Part shown: positions 43,917-52,414 of the stretch, piece after piece
Layout: each line of letters opens with the position of its first letter
Position numbering within the stretch: the stretch's first letter is position 1
Source: Acidisarcina sp.
GTDB lineage: Bacteria; Acidobacteriota; Terriglobia; Terriglobales; Acidobacteriaceae
NCBI GenBank assembly: GCA_035539175.1
Contig: DATLIY010000008.1
Span: 372,001-436,000 of the forward strand
Reading direction: 5' to 3'
Length of the DNA: 64,000 bases
Translations under genes and position numbers: made by a program
The notes under the pieces: model-generated
What the model was told of the DNA's origin: nothing
Database searches by the model: none
What the model saw: only the letters and a program-made list of their open reading frames with translations

Positions 43917-44468
43917 CTAAAGTTTTATCCGGCTGCGAAGGTCTGAGAGCGCCGTCCACCGCGGATCGGACTTGTTCTCGTCGCAGGTGCACGTCTCAGT
44001 ATTCAGATTGATACCGCAGCGCGGGCAAAGTCCCTTGCAGTCCGGGCGGCAAAGCGTCTTCGCGGGCAGGGATAAAAGCACCTGTTCCCGGAGAACATCT
44101 TCAAGCTCCAGACCACTCCCCTGATAATAACCGATTTCCGTCTCGGATGTGGTAATGGAACGCTCGGCAGCCTCACCATCGGCACCTGTAGGGCGGAAGA
44201 TGAGGTCAAAATCCTCTTTGAGGTCATAGTTCACCGGCTCCACGCAGCGGGCGCAGGGCACCTCAAAGTGGCCCTCGTAGTTGGCGCGAAGGCGGATGTC
44301 CGACACGACGTCCCGGGGCCCACGATGCTCCTGCAGCAGATCTGCCCGGCCGGAAACCTGAAAAGGGCCAAGCTGCTTTACATCCGAACCGTATTCAATC
44401 GCGCCTGGTTGCAGGATCTCGTCAAACTCAAGCGGCTCCCGTTCCAGATCGACCACTGTAATCAACAT
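43917..44468 (-). CDS. yceD: YceD family (DUF177) protein
   Basis: A 183-aa cytosolic protein of the YceD/DUF177 family, which in bacteria and plastids is linked to 23S rRNA accumulation and usually lies next to rpmF, as here. The core VPCARCVEPVNYDLKEDFDL contains the conserved CxRC pair. The C-terminal part has a second cysteine cluster (CRPDCKGLCPRCGINLN, then CTCDE), typical of the family and possibly zinc-binding. The ATG at 44468 gives the usual length. It heads the yceD-rpmF-plsX-fabD series. Confidence 0.92.
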   Translation of the reverse strand: MLITVVDLEREPLEFDEILQPGAIEYGSDVKQLGPFQVSGRADLLQEHRGPRDVVSDIRLRANYEGHFEVPCARCVEPVNYDLKEDFDLIFRPTGADGEAAERSITTSETEIGYYQGSGLELEDVLREQVLLSLPAKTLCRPDCKGLCPRCGINLNTETCTCDENKSDPRWTALSDLRSRIKL

Positions 44469-44610
44469 GGCAAAGCCTCTCCCAGGGCAAACGGGCCTCC
44501 GGTGGAAGATCCCCCGATCGGTCCTTCTTGCAGATTAAGGAGCACGCCGCCGCGCGTCAAACAGGCGGGCGGCGATCCGGCCTCCATTTCGCCCTCTACC
44601 GCGGGTCTTT

Positions 44611-45279
44611 CTACTCCCCCGATTGCCACTCCCCGGATTGAAAGATGCGTATCCCGGCGACGCCCGCCGCTCCCGCCTCGATGCAGGCAGCGGCGTTCTG
44701 GCGCGTGACACCGCCCAGCGCAAAAACCGGCATCGTTCCGGCGGCCCGGCAGGCTGCCTGCAGTGCCGCCAGGCCGACGCCGGGGAGAAATCCGGTACTG
44801 GAAGCTGAATGGCCCGGATCGGGGCGCAGCACCTTACCGAAGACCGGGGCGAAAAGGGCCATCGTTGCGCCAGCATCACGCGCCCGCTCTACATCCCCGA
44901 CGGAATGGCAGGCAACGCTGACGATAGGCGGCTTACGGGTGCACCCGTCATAGAGACGCCGCAATTCGGCCGGGGTCAAGGCGCCCGTGCCCGGAAGATG
45001 AACGCCGTCCGCACCAGCGGCAAGCGCTACATCCGTGCGACGATTGATCAGAATTTTTGTGGGTGAATCGGGATTCACTCCGGCCTGCGCCTCGCGCACG
45101 GCAGCGATGATTCGGCGGGCAAGGATCTCCAGCGCGCCGGAGGATAACTGCGGTTCGCGGATCTGGATCACCTCCACTCCACCGGCAGCCCACTGTGAGG
45201 CGAGAGCTACGAGCGCATCGCCAGCGGTGTTGGCGTCCGGGGAGAGACTCATGGTGTCCGTGATGGCGTAAAGCCTCAT
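44611..45279 (-). CDS. Thiamine phosphate synthase-like protein (ThiE/TenI family)
   Basis: A TIM-barrel protein of 222 aa similar to thiamine phosphate synthase. It begins RLYAITD, has VEVIQIREPQLSSGAL at the second strand, ILINRRTDVALAAGADGVHL in the middle and PVFALGGVTRQNAAACIEAG at the phosphate-binding end. ThiE enzymes usually carry QxRxK at the second strand to bind pyrophosphate; here the lysine is replaced (REPQL), as in TenI-like thiazole tautomerases, so true synthase activity is uncertain. Length is normal. The ATG at 45279 fits the family start. No other thiamine gene and no TPP riboswitch is nearby. Confidence 0.75.
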   Translation of the reverse strand: MRLYAITDTMSLSPDANTAGDALVALASQWAAGGVEVIQIREPQLSSGALEILARRIIAAVREAQAGVNPDSPTKILINRRTDVALAAGADGVHLPGTGALTPAELRRLYDGCTRKPPIVSVACHSVGDVERARDAGATMALFAPVFGKVLRPDPGHSASSTGFLPGVGLAALQAACRAAGTMPVFALGGVTRQNAAACIEAGAAGVAGIRIFQSGEWQSGE

Positions 45280-45349
45280 GGAACGAGTGTACGGCGGAAG
45301 AAACAGCAAGACAGGTTCAAAACGGCAGGTTCAAAACGGAGGAGAGCCT

Positions 45350-45406
45350 TTGTCATCCAGAGCGACCCGCCCATTGCTTGTCATCCTGAGCGAGGCGAAG
45401 GACCTG
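45350..45406 (-). repeat. Dispersed repeat copy 3, inverted, two units
   Basis: CTTGTCATCCTGAGCGAGGC then GAAGGACCTG (45377-45406) is the reverse complement of the repeat at 10627 and 38728. A diverged partial unit (TTTGTCATCCAGAGCGACC) precedes it at 45350. It sits between the ThiE-like and RDD genes. Confidence 0.88.
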
Positions 45407-45453
45407 TTTCCCTGCCCCGTATCGAAGAACGGGAGCGCCGCGCCACGAAACTG

Positions 45454-45500
45454 AAAGACGCGGAGGAGGCGGGCACAAAACCCGGCTCCTCCGCGTCTTT
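45454..45500. terminator. Strong hairpin at the end of the RDD gene
   Basis: AAAGACGCGGAGGAG (45454-45468) pairs exactly with CTCCTCCGCGTCTTT (45486-45500); a further four pairs extend inward around CACAAAA. It begins 1 nt past the RDD stop codon. On the plus strand it is followed by a short T-run. Confidence 0.8.
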
Positions 45501-45501
45501 T

Positions 45502-46743
45502 CTATCGATAGCTGCGCTGGTAGGTATGCGACAGGCGGTCGTGCCAGCCGAGGCCGTCTTCATCAAACATTGCCCAGGCAAACCCCATGCCCAGCGTGCA
45601 GGCTGAGAGGAAAAGGGCCGCGATGCGATGCTGCATCTGGCGCCGCCCGGGATTCTCATCTTCAAATGTGCAGAGTGCAATGCGGGCATACCGCATCCCC
45701 GGAGTGCTCTCCGAGAAGGTGAAGAACAGGAATTGATACAGCAGGAAGAAAAAGACCAGAGCGCCAGCGGCAGCGATGAGAGCGGGCTTGCCGGTAGGAG
45801 GATGAGCCGTGCAGGCCACAAAGACAGCCACGAATGCCAGGAAGGCCAGGCTGGCAAGGGATACATCCACCAACCCCGCCATGAGGCGGTCTTCGAGGGG
45901 AGCCGCGTTCAAAGGCAGGTCCCGGTAATTTGCGAGTTGAGGATCGGGCTCGCGATCCTCTGCCGCGTCCAGGCGGATAGAGGACCACTCCGGCATCACG
46001 TGCTCGACCTCTGGAGTTGTCGAAATAGCCTCGGAGTCGACCTCGAAAATTCTTAGCTGCGGCGCTTCCGCCTGAGTCTCCTCGCGGAGAGGGCCTTCCG
46101 CAAGCCGGGGCCGTGCCTTGCGCGGAGCGACCAGTTCGCGGGGAAACTCGATCAGATTTCCGGCAATAGGCTCGACCGGCTCGATGGTCGCCTCTGCAAA
46201 GAGGTCGATGCCGCGATCCATGGTTTCGTTTTTGTGCGCGGCCGCAGAGACACCAGATTGAAGCGCCCCAGTCTCACGTGCCCCAGCTTCACGTACACCA
46301 GTTTCGCGTGCCCGAGCTTCACGCACTCCAGTTTCGCGCACCGCAGTCTCGCGCACTGCAGCAGTGGTCGCCGCAGGGGCACTGGGTTTTGCTGCAACCG
46401 CTGCAGGCGGCTCTGGAATCAGTTCCTTCTCCATGCCGTCCAGGACAGCCTGTGCAGCGGCCCTCGCTTCGCGCGCAGCAGCTTCCGCAACACGAGCAGC
46501 GGTATGAGCCTCCTGCGCCAGCAGTTCGCTGTAGGAGGGAGCCTTGGCATAGCGGGCCGCAACGCGAGCAGCCACCTGGGCAGAGCGAGACGCGCCTCCT
46601 TCCGCCTCCAGTGGGAGGCTGGCTTGCTCCTCAGCCTTGTAAGTACGCCGTGTGCGATGTGCGGCCAGCCGCTCGTTCACCTCTTGCTTCCACGACGGGA
46701 CCGCCTCTGGGGAATCCGACCGCAAACTTGAAGTAGTACTCAA
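45502..46743 (-). CDS. RDD-domain membrane protein with long Ala/Glu-rich N-terminus
   Basis: A 413-aa protein whose last 150 residues form an RDD domain: PLEDRLMAGLVDVSLASLAF, two to three hydrophobic helices, then ESTPGMRYARIALC and DGLGWHDRLSHTYQRS. RDD domains are found in small transport-like membrane proteins, some acting as Na+(Li+)/H+ antiporters; the function here is unknown. The first 260 residues are cytosolic, rich in Ala, Glu and Arg, with likely coiled coil (AARVAEAAAREARAAAQAVL) and a minisatellite-encoded stretch of five-residue repeats. It ends in a strong hairpin and is divergent from lptD. Confidence 0.8.
   Translation of the reverse strand: MSTTSSLRSDSPEAVPSWKQEVNERLAAHRTRRTYKAEEQASLPLEAEGGASRSAQVAARVAARYAKAPSYSELLAQEAHTAARVAEAAAREARAAAQAVLDGMEKELIPEPPAAVAAKPSAPAATTAAVRETAVRETGVREARARETGVREAGARETGALQSGVSAAAHKNETMDRGIDLFAEATIEPVEPIAGNLIEFPRELVAPRKARPRLAEGPLREETQAEAPQLRIFEVDSEAISTTPEVEHVMPEWSSIRLDAAEDREPDPQLANYRDLPLNAAPLEDRLMAGLVDVSLASLAFLAFVAVFVACTAHPPTGKPALIAAAGALVFFFLLYQFLFFTFSESTPGMRYARIALCTFEDENPGRRQMQHRIAALFLSACTLGMGFAWAMFDEDGLGWHDRLSHTYQRSYR
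46269..46358 (-). repeat. 15-bp minisatellite, six units, inside the RDD gene
   Basis: Six consecutive 15-bp units (consensus CAGTTTCGCGYRCYS on the plus strand, starting 46269, 46284, 46299, 46314, 46329, 46344) encode in-frame five-residue repeats of the form (A/V)RE(T/A)(G/A). Units differ at several positions, so the array is old or under selection at the protein level. Confidence 0.88.
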
Positions 46744-46979
46744 CTGAAATCCTCATTTTCCTGGAGATCCCTGCACGCGCCATTCGGCCCGCGACGAAAC
46801 TCCGTGCGTCTCTTGATGGTTGTCGTCAGTGGCGAGGATAGGAGGTAGCGGACGGACGGGCTCCCACTCATTGGCACTGCTCCAATAAGGGCGAGAGTAC
46901 GTACTTGATTTGAAGCCAGAGCGATGAGCGTTCCTCCGCTGGACCTCGGCTCTTTGATATCCTAGCCTCGCCCCAGGTG

Positions 46980-49505
46980 ATGAACATCCACACCTTTTTG
47001 TGTATCACGCTGTTGTTCCTGTGTCATCCGCTGCTTTGGTCGCAGCAGTTAACGAAGGAGTTTCCCCAGAGCACCGCTGGGACAACAACCTCCGCAGACG
47101 CCCCCGGCCAGCCGCAGGAAAACGCAGACGCGACCCCTCTCCCTGACGCCCCCAGCGCCAGCCACATCCCTGTTGCCGAACCTGAAGCCGTCGGCCCCAC
47201 AGGAGTGCCGGTGCGCATCCGCGCCAACGAGCAAAAGAAGCAGGGAGACAACTGGTCGCTCACCGGCGAGGTGGTCATCGAGTATCGCGACTACATCCTG
47301 CGTGCCGACCGCATCCACTACAACGCCGAAACCGAACAGGCAGAGGCGGAAGGGCATGTGCAGGTGGAAGGCGGACCGGACGACGAGCTGATCAACGCCA
47401 GCCACGGTACCGTCAATTTCGATCAGCAGACCGGGCATTTCTATGACGTGATTGGAACCATAGGGGTCCGCCACTCGGGACACAAATCGGTCTATACCAG
47501 CGCCAATCCCTTTCTTTTTACCGGTAAAGAGGTCATCAAGACAGGGCCGCGCGGCTATAGGGTTATCGACGGCTCCATGACCTCTTGCCGTCTGCCCAAG
47601 CCGGATTGGCGCCTGCTGGCAAAAGAGATCTCCGTGGAAGAGGACCAGGCGCGAGCCGTCAACACCACATTTCGTCTGCTCGGCATCCCCGTTTTTTTCC
47701 TGCCATACGTTACGCATCCGGTGAGCACCACCGGGCGGCAGAGCGGATTTCTGATTCCTACGTTTGGAACCTCCACGACGAAGGGCACCATCCTCGGCGA
47801 ATCCATCTTCTGGGCCATCAACCGCAACACGGATCTGACGCTGGGGTCGGAGTACTACAGCAAGCGCGGATGGGCGCCGAACGGGCAATTCCGCTACCGG
47901 GGATTTGATCGGAACTTCTTCACGCTGCGCTTTCACTCCATGCTGGATCGATCGCCAGAGATCAAGAATCAAGGCGGACTCGACATGATGGTGAGCGGCC
48001 GGCGCGATTTCAGCGAGCACAGCCGTGCCGTCACCAACATCGAATACCTCAGCTCCTACATTTACCGCCAGGCATTTACGGAGACCTTCGCCAACGCGGT
48101 GAACTCGGAAGTGAAGTCGAACTCCTTCCTGGTGCACTCCAGCAACGGCCGCAGCGCGAGCGTAAATTTCGACCGCTATCAAAGCTTCCAGAGTACGGCA
48201 CCGGGAGACGAGATCCGAATCCTGCATCTCCCCAGCCTCCGGTATGAAGCCGTAGACGAGCCGCTTGGACGCACGCCCTTCTACTGGGGACTGACGACCT
48301 CGCTGGCCGGGCTGTCGCGCGCAGAGCCCAGCTTCCAGACCTCGCACGAGGTAGGCCGGCTGGATATTTATCCGCACGTCTCGCTCCCCATGCATTTTGA
48401 TGGATGGACCCTCAGACCCCAGGTGGGGATACGAAACACCTTTTACTCCAAGAGCCAACGGCCGGGCACAGTTCCAACGGAGCGCGGCGCAACCCTGAAT
48501 CGCCTGGACCTGGAAGCCGGAATGGAAATTCGTCCGCCGGTATTGGAGCGGGATTTTACCTCGGGATGGCTGGTGAGCGCGCTCCACCGCGAGATTCGGC
48601 ACACGATTGAGCCCGTCGTGCAGTACAACTTTGTCGGCGGCATCGACAATTTCCACTCCACCCTGCGCTTTGACGACACCGACATAGCCAGCGACACCAA
48701 CGAAGTAGCCTATTCGCTGACGCAGCGATTCTTTACCCGCACCACGACCAGCACACCATGCGCCCCTGCCACCGGGAAGGATCCCGGGACAAATCCAGAG
48801 AACTGCGGCCAAAGCTCGCGCGAATGGATCACGTGGAAGGTGGGGCAGAAATACTTCATCGATCCCAACTTCGGCGGCGCGCTTACGCCGGGCCAGAGAA
48901 ACCTGCTGGCGACGACGCTCGATCTGACAGGAGTCGCCTTCCTTGTGTATCCGCGCGATATCTCGCCGGTCATCTCGCGGCTGAGAGCGCGCACTACCGA
49001 GCACACAGATCTGGAATGGGATCTCGACTACGACACGCGCGCCGGACGCGTCGAATCGAGCAACATCTTTGCCGACTACCGCTCGGGGAATCTTGTCGCC
49101 GGCGTCGGGCATGCACGGCTCAACGCGCCGGAACAGGCAAACGTGATCCCCGGAAAGGCAACTCCGCGAAACACGACCTCAGGCTATGCAACCTCAGGAA
49201 ATGCGGCCTCAGGATCGGTGGCGACGGTATCCAACTTCAACCAGCTTCGAGTCTTTGCAGGCTATGGAAGCCTTGCCCGCAAGGGACTGAACCTGGCAGG
49301 AAACATGGGCTATGACTTCGCCCAGAATGCACTGGAGTATGTAGGCGCGCAGACTACCTACAACTGGGATTGCTGCGGTCTCAGCTTCGAGTACAACCGC
49401 TTTGCGCTTGGTTCGGTACGCACGGAAAACCAGTATCGCTTCAACTTCTCGCTAGCCGGCGTGGGCACGGCAGGAAATCTGCGGCGTGCGGAACGGCTCT
49501 TCTAG
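46980..49505 (+). CDS. lptD: LPS-assembly protein LptD
   Basis: Outer-membrane beta-barrel that inserts lipopolysaccharide into the outer leaflet, 841 aa. After a signal peptide and a Pro/Ala-rich linker (residues about 30-75) comes the periplasmic LptA-like OstA domain (LTGEVVIEYRDYILRADRIH, then AEGHVQVEGG), and then the barrel, beginning with LGIPVFFLPYVTHPV and GRQSGFLIPTFG, the family signature. I use the ATG at 46980; a GTG precedes it directly. Near the C-terminus is a short repeat-encoded loop. No lptE or surA is adjacent, though a SurA-like protein lies 4 kb downstream. Its presence implies an LPS-type outer membrane. Confidence 0.95.
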   Translation: MNIHTFLCITLLFLCHPLLWSQQLTKEFPQSTAGTTTSADAPGQPQENADATPLPDAPSASHIPVAEPEAVGPTGVPVRIRANEQKKQGDNWSLTGEVVIEYRDYILRADRIHYNAETEQAEAEGHVQVEGGPDDELINASHGTVNFDQQTGHFYDVIGTIGVRHSGHKSVYTSANPFLFTGKEVIKTGPRGYRVIDGSMTSCRLPKPDWRLLAKEISVEEDQARAVNTTFRLLGIPVFFLPYVTHPVSTTGRQSGFLIPTFGTSTTKGTILGESIFWAINRNTDLTLGSEYYSKRGWAPNGQFRYRGFDRNFFTLRFHSMLDRSPEIKNQGGLDMMVSGRRDFSEHSRAVTNIEYLSSYIYRQAFTETFANAVNSEVKSNSFLVHSSNGRSASVNFDRYQSFQSTAPGDEIRILHLPSLRYEAVDEPLGRTPFYWGLTTSLAGLSRAEPSFQTSHEVGRLDIYPHVSLPMHFDGWTLRPQVGIRNTFYSKSQRPGTVPTERGATLNRLDLEAGMEIRPPVLERDFTSGWLVSALHREIRHTIEPVVQYNFVGGIDNFHSTLRFDDTDIASDTNEVAYSLTQRFFTRTTTSTPCAPATGKDPGTNPENCGQSSREWITWKVGQKYFIDPNFGGALTPGQRNLLATTLDLTGVAFLVYPRDISPVISRLRARTTEHTDLEWDLDYDTRAGRVESSNIFADYRSGNLVAGVGHARLNAPEQANVIPGKATPRNTTSGYATSGNAASGSVATVSNFNQLRVFAGYGSLARKGLNLAGNMGYDFAQNALEYVGAQTTYNWDCCGLSFEYNRFALGSVRTENQYRFNFSLAGVGTAGNLRRAERLF
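49173..49217 (+). repeat. Three 15-bp units inside lptD
   Basis: Units starting at 49173, 49188 and 49203 share the core CCTCAGG and encode in-frame five-residue repeats (TTSGY, ATSGN, AASGS), predicted to lie in a loop of the C-terminal barrel. Confidence 0.75.
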
Positions 49506-49587
49506 CGTGGCGCCTTCAAAGTTCGCAGCATCCTGCAAGGGTGCCTGGGGTAGATAATCAGCACAGCACGCATTCCTTGAGGTAGTC

Positions 49588-50106
49588 ATGAGCCATCGTT
49601 CTTCGCTCCCATTGCGATTCCTTCTCTTCGTGCTCGCCGTGCTCCCCCTTGCCGCAGCCAATTCGGCGCAGGCGCAAGCCGCCACACACAACCATGCAAT
49701 GTATCAGGAGTCGACCAGCCTGCCTGCGACAGAGCGCGATGCTGTAATTTCCCCCGAGGAGTTGGTCAAGCTCCTCCGCCTTCCCAAAGATCAGCAGCCT
49801 CTCATCCTCAATGTAGGACCGCATCTGCTCTATGCCCAGGCACATATTCCCGGTGCGGAGTACATCGCCGCGGGATCCAGCCCGGCAGCAAAGGAAATGC
49901 TGACGAAGCGCGTGCAGAGTCTGCCCCACGGAAGGTCCGTCGTTCTCTATTGCGGCTGCTGCCCGTGGAGCCGCTGTCCAAATATTCATCCTGCCTACGA
50001 AGCCTTGCGCTCGGCGGGTTTTACCAAGGTGAATATGCTCTACATTGCCGATAACTTTGGCGCAAACTGGGTAGACAAGGGCTACCCGATAGCGAAGGGC
50101 GAGTAA
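49588..50106 (+). CDS. Exported rhodanese-like protein
   Basis: A 172-aa protein with a signal peptide (LLFVLAVLPLAAANSAQAQA) and one rhodanese domain (ISPEELVKLL to the C-terminus). The catalytic loop is YCGCCPWSRCPN: the expected active cysteine is C122, with extra cysteines at 124, 125 and 130, unlike normal rhodanese loops. HIPGAEYI is the standard second signature. It probably handles sulfane sulfur or acts as a thiol relay in the periplasm. A 1-nt gap separates it from the TlpA-like gene, so the two are almost surely made together. Confidence 0.82.
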   Translation: MSHRSSLPLRFLLFVLAVLPLAAANSAQAQAATHNHAMYQESTSLPATERDAVISPEELVKLLRLPKDQQPLILNVGPHLLYAQAHIPGAEYIAAGSSPAAKEMLTKRVQSLPHGRSVVLYCGCCPWSRCPNIHPAYEALRSAGFTKVNMLYIADNFGANWVDKGYPIAKGE

Positions 50107-50107
50107 G

Positions 50108-50665
50108 ATGCTCCGGCCGTATCGCACCTGGAGCTGGATAACGATCAGCCTCTTCTCCATTGGCCTGGGATTCGGTGTCCATGCAATCGGGCATGCCGGG
50201 GAGCATCCACGCCAGCCGCTGCCAAGCAACGCCAGCGCGAAGGCAGAGCATCCGATAGCTCCCGATTTTTCGCTCCCGGATCTAAAGGGTCGTCCTATCC
50301 GGCTGAGCAGCTTTCGCGGCAAGGTCGTCATACTGGATTACTGGGCCACATGGTGCGCTCCATGCAAGGTCGAGACTCCCCACCTGATCGAGTTGCAGAA
50401 AAAATATGGCGCGGATGGGCTGCAGATTATCGGCATCTCCATGGACGACGGGCCGGAGCCTGTGCGGACCTTCGCAAAGCAGCAGGCAATCAACTACCCC
50501 ATCGCGATGGGCTCGGCGAAGGTAGCGGAAGCCTATGGCGGAGTCCTCGGTTTGCCCGTGGCCTTCCTCATCGACCGCCAGGGACGCATCCAAAAGAAGC
50601 TGGCAGGCAGTGCAGCAATGCCGTCTTTAGAAGGCGATGTTCAGAGGCTGTTACGGCAGCGTTAG
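50108..50665 (+). CDS. TlpA/ResA-type thioredoxin, membrane-anchored or exported
   Basis: A 185-aa thiol-disulfide protein. A hydrophobic N-terminus (SWITISLFSIGLGFGVHAIG) serves as signal or anchor. The thioredoxin domain starts at APDFSLPDLKGRPIRLSSFR, with active site WCAPC (C83 and C86) and the cis-proline segment VLGLPVAFLID. The family commonly reduces apocytochrome c or other exported thiols. It starts one base after the rhodanese stop, which suggests a shared redox task. A hairpin follows its stop codon. Confidence 0.88.
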   Translation: MLRPYRTWSWITISLFSIGLGFGVHAIGHAGEHPRQPLPSNASAKAEHPIAPDFSLPDLKGRPIRLSSFRGKVVILDYWATWCAPCKVETPHLIELQKKYGADGLQIIGISMDDGPEPVRTFAKQQAINYPIAMGSAKVAEAYGGVLGLPVAFLIDRQGRIQKKLAGSAAMPSLEGDVQRLLRQR

Positions 50666-50693
50666 AGGCTGCCGCTGTTGGGTGGGCAGCCTC
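50665..50693. terminator. Hairpin between converging TlpA and fucosidase genes
   Basis: GAGGCTGCC (50665-50673) pairs perfectly with GGCAGCCTC (50685-50693), with an 11-nt loop. It lies directly between the two stop codons and probably serves both strands. Confidence 0.65.
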
Positions 50694-50695
50694 GT

Positions 50696-52048
50696 CTACT
50701 TCTCTGCACTCGATCCGTCGAATAGCTGAAACTCGCGGATCGATGCTTCCGCAGTCGTGGAGAGCAGATTGAGTCGAACTCGTTGGACCGTGACTGGCGG
50801 AAAGATGTCGATCTTCTTATGGCCGATGGTCTGCGCTTCTACAATGCGCTTCCACGTGCCGTGATCGTAGATCTCGATCGCATACTTCTGCACTCTTTGC
50901 CCGTCGTTCAGCCACTCCATCGTCAGCGCTCGATCAAACTTCACCGGATGAGCAAATTGAACTTCCAGTGTGGCGTGGTGCGAGCCGGCGGGAGCTGTCC
51001 AGAAGGTATCGGGATCATTGTCCAGCGCCTCATCGGTCTCTCCGCGAGATTGGCGTTCGAGGGCAAGATTGTGCGAGTACAGCCGATGAATCGCCTCGCC
51101 AAATTCACGCAGGCGTGCCACGTCCGCCTGGGGAAGGCGTCCCGTGTTATCCGGTGCGAGGCCTAACAGGAGCTGGCCTCCGCGGCCTACGGTCTTGTTG
51201 TAGGTGTCCACCAGTTCGGGAACACTCTTCAGGCTGGCTTCATCGTTCGCATGCCAGAACCAGTGCAGCTTATGCAGCGGAGTATCGGCCTCGACTGGAC
51301 GCCAGCGCAGATAGCCGGCACGATCCACGACGTTCCAGTTCTCGCCGCGAACGGTGCCGCTCTCATTGCCCACCCAGCGCAGATCGGCGAAACGGAAGAG
51401 GGATACATCCGCAAAGACCAGCGTATTGGGCTGATAGGTGCGCAGCTTTTCAATGATGCGCGCGAAATCATACGTACGGCCGCCGCTGCCCGCGCCATCC
51501 AGCCAGAACTCAACCAGGTCGCCATAGTTTGCCGCCAGCTCCTCCAACTGCTTGAGGTAGTACTGGTCATAGGCCTTCGCGTCGGGATAGCGAGGATCGT
51601 GGCGATCCCATGGCGAGAGATACACGCCAAACTTCAAGCCGCTTTGCCGTGCAGCATCCGAGGCTTCGCGGACCAGGTCGCCCTTTCCGTTCTTCCAGGG
51701 GCTGCTCTTCACGCTATATTCGGTTTCGGAAGATGGCCAGAGGCAGAAGCCATCGTGGTGCTTCGCCACCAGAATCGCGTATTTCGCGCCACCTGCCCGC
51801 GCAGCCTCCATCCATTGCGCGGTGTCAACGTTGGAGGGCTGGAAGACCTTTGGATCGGCGGTTCCGTCGCCCCATTCGCGATCAAGAAAGGTATTCGTGC
51901 CGAAGTGAAACAGGACTCCGATTTCCAGATCCTGCCAGGCCACTTGCTGCGGCGTCGGTTTGATGTCGGAAAAATTCTGCGAAAGAGCAGTCACTCCGCA
52001 GAGAGCGGCGAACAGCAGCGGCAATGCGCGACGAATGTGTCTGGTCAT
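50696..52048 (-). CDS. GH29 alpha-L-fucosidase with C-terminal discoidin-like domain
   Basis: Exported glycoside hydrolase family 29 enzyme that removes alpha-linked fucose. The N-terminal catalytic barrel shows KHHDGFCLWPS (residues 96-106) and the nucleophile D184 in EFWLDGAG, both diagnostic. The last 120 residues (ALDNDPDTFWTAPAGSHHAT, then IREFQLFDG) form an F5/8-type, CBM32-like domain. I use the ATG at about 52048, which gives a compact signal peptide (MTRHIRRALPLLFAALCG); an ATG at 52099 with a GAGGGG signal upstream would add 17 residues. Length is typical. No fucose catabolic genes are next to it. Confidence 0.9.
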   Translation of the reverse strand: MTRHIRRALPLLFAALCGVTALSQNFSDIKPTPQQVAWQDLEIGVLFHFGTNTFLDREWGDGTADPKVFQPSNVDTAQWMEAARAGGAKYAILVAKHHDGFCLWPSSETEYSVKSSPWKNGKGDLVREASDAARQSGLKFGVYLSPWDRHDPRYPDAKAYDQYYLKQLEELAANYGDLVEFWLDGAGSGGRTYDFARIIEKLRTYQPNTLVFADVSLFRFADLRWVGNESGTVRGENWNVVDRAGYLRWRPVEADTPLHKLHWFWHANDEASLKSVPELVDTYNKTVGRGGQLLLGLAPDNTGRLPQADVARLREFGEAIHRLYSHNLALERQSRGETDEALDNDPDTFWTAPAGSHHATLEVQFAHPVKFDRALTMEWLNDGQRVQKYAIEIYDHGTWKRIVEAQTIGHKKIDIFPPVTVQRVRLNLLSTTAEASIREFQLFDGSSAEK

Positions 52049-52414
52049 AATGTGTCTGGTTGGGTCTTGTCTCGTCAGGCCCGGCTTGTTCAGGTGCATC
52101 AAGAAATTACCCCTCTTCACGCTCACATACCATCAGGCCCGCGCAGCGGATTTACCGGCATCTCTTGCGGGAAAGCAGTGACGAGGAGCGAACATGGGCA
52201 GATCTTTCCTGCCAGGGTGCAGCGACAGCACCGCACATCGCCAGCCGCAGATCGCCAGCCGTTGTCACAAGGGCTTAAAGTGAAAGCGCGTCAAGTATAT
52301 CGCAGTGACTCTGCAGGGACTGGCATCCTCGAAATAGCATGAATCCTGCCGTGCAGAGACCCCGGAAGTGGCGCGGAATGCGATAATCGTGTACATCCAC
52401 GAAAGGCGGCTTGC
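52049..52414. other. 366-bp divergent intergenic region
   Basis: Lies between the fucosidase (minus) and DsbA-like (plus) genes. Apart from the alternative N-terminus of the fucosidase (to 52099) and the AAAGG Shine-Dalgarno of the plus gene near 52404, I see no coding sequence, RNA gene or clear promoter pair. Confidence 0.6.

Noticed and set aside
45280-45349. TPP riboswitch before the ThiE-like gene
   Set aside because: No CUGAGA or ACCUGA core is present upstream of the start.
46269-46358. CRISPR-like array
   Set aside because: Units are contiguous 15-mers with no spacers, in frame within a gene, with no cas genes nearby.
47049-49112. Long open frame (about 690 codons) antisense to lptD
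   Set aside because: High-G+C shadow of the lptD codon pattern; composition is rich in Arg, Gly and Ala with no domain, while the plus strand is a clear LptD.
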